Below are positions 5,534-5,669 of a DNA stretch of 5,669 bases, piece after piece. Positions within the stretch are counted from its first letter, which is position 1, and each line of letters opens with the position of its first letter. The position numbers and the translations under genes are program-made. The notes below the pieces were generated by a model that did no database searches, was not told the origin of the DNA, and saw only the letters and a list, made by a program, of their open reading frames with translations. Source of the DNA: an uncultured Bacteroidales bacterium (GTDB lineage: Bacteria; Bacteroidota; Bacteroidia; Bacteroidales; WCHB1-69); the NCBI GenBank assembly GCA_937892025.1, contig CALAVA010000272.1, forward strand, positions 1 through 5,669. Reading direction: 5' to 3'.

Positions 5534-5570
5534 CACCTTTGCAAGTATTCAATACGTACCAGCAAGGGTG
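5534..5570 (+). repeat. 9-bp stem enclosing a small inner hairpin
   Basis: CACCTTTGC (5534-5542) pairs with GCAAGGGTG (5562-5570) over nine positions. One of these is a U-G wobble on the plus strand and would be an A-C mismatch on the minus strand, so the plus-strand RNA folds better. The 19-nt interior contains GTAT-TCA-ATAC (5545-5555), a second small hairpin. No known RNA family is recognised. Confidence 0.45.
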
Positions 5571-5635
5571 AGATAATAATGATAAGTAGAAAATAGACTT
5601 TCCTCAAAAAAAATGAGCGAATTAGAAATCTTTTT

Positions 5636-5669
5636 GTGAAAAATGTGAAACGTGGAGCGTGAAGGTGAG
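5636..5669 (+). repeat. Degenerate GTG-purine low-complexity run at the right edge
   Basis: GTG triplets at 5636, 5645, 5652, 5659 and 5665 are each followed by purines (GTGAAA, GTGAAAC, GTGGAGC, GTGAAG, GTGAG) with spacings of 9, 7, 7 and 6 bp. The run continues to or past the window edge. It looks like a degenerate minisatellite-like intergenic stretch with no coding signal. Confidence 0.3.

Larger units (their letters stand above)
5251..5669. other. Non-coding, palindrome-rich tail of the window
   Basis: These 419 bp have no reading frame with a plausible start, length and family motif on either strand; stops are frequent in all frames. They contain the six main inverted repeats listed separately plus shorter ones: AGAG/CTCT (5497-5510), CTCA/TGAG (5603-5617) and TTTTT-GTG-AAAAA (5631-5643). 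A 7-bp complementary pair, TGCCCGC (5263-5269) and GCGGGCA (5491-5497), brackets most of the cluster. The part around 5340-5390 lacks hairpins and holds only a 17-codon open stretch on the minus strand. The gene to the right lies outside the window. Confidence 0.7.

Noticed and set aside
5530..5610. RNase P RNA on the minus strand, suggested by GAGGAAAGTC
   Set aside because: The bases following this word do not continue as the conserved rnpB core, and no matching ACAGAA-type 3' core is present.
5251..5669. tRNA or rRNA gene in the tail
   Set aside because: No cloverleaf, GTTCRANNC T-loop or rRNA signature sequence was seen on either strand.

Overview
The window is AT-rich by eye and reads as a chromosomal segment of a member of the Bacteroidota. 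Three things point there. Both presumed promoters carry the phylum's TAnnTTTG -7 element. The starts lack a good Shine-Dalgarno sequence and have A-rich leaders instead. The protein set also fits: a DPM-type glycosyltransferase next to a GtrA protein, and a long CPA2 antiporter ending in RCK_C domains. The genus cannot be told from this sequence.

Layout: positions 1-1910 hold a minus-strand, surface-polysaccharide-type operon in the order glf (UDP-galactopyranose mutase), a GtrA-family four-helix membrane protein, and a family 2 glycosyltransferase cut by the left window edge. glf and the GtrA gene overlap by 19 bp and the glycosyltransferase starts 4 bp after the GtrA stop, so they are almost certainly co-transcribed. 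A 186-bp divergent intergenic region (1911-2096) carries a -7 box for each direction and an imperfect 12/13-bp direct repeat containing interleaved short palindromes. Positions 2097-5250 hold a plus-strand trio: queD (6-carboxy-tetrahydropterin synthase), a 747-residue CPA2-type cation:proton antiporter, and folB (dihydroneopterin aldolase). A 58-bp gap made of 11-bp AT-rich tandem units separates queD from the antiporter gene; the antiporter gene and folB are 3 bp apart.

How the genes may work together: Glf makes UDP-galactofuranose, and the GtrA/glycosyltransferase pair is of the kind that makes and flips polyprenyl-phosphate sugars, so the minus operon probably supplies precursors for a surface glycan. 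In the plus operon QueD and FolB act on neighbouring branches of pterin chemistry from dihydroneopterin triphosphate, one towards queuosine and one towards folate. The antiporter between them has no obvious biochemical link.

The last 419 bp (5251-5669) have no convincing gene. They hold a dense run of different inverted repeats: perfect arms of 16, 13, 8, 9 and 5 bp, then a 9-bp stem with one wobble pair. Four of these share a TTCTT/AAGAA core, and a 7-bp complementary pair brackets most of the run. This is the least explained part of the window. It could be a terminator cluster, a palindromic intergenic element or a structured RNA; the sequence alone does not decide. I found no CRISPR, tRNA, rRNA, insertion sequence or clear new defence system.
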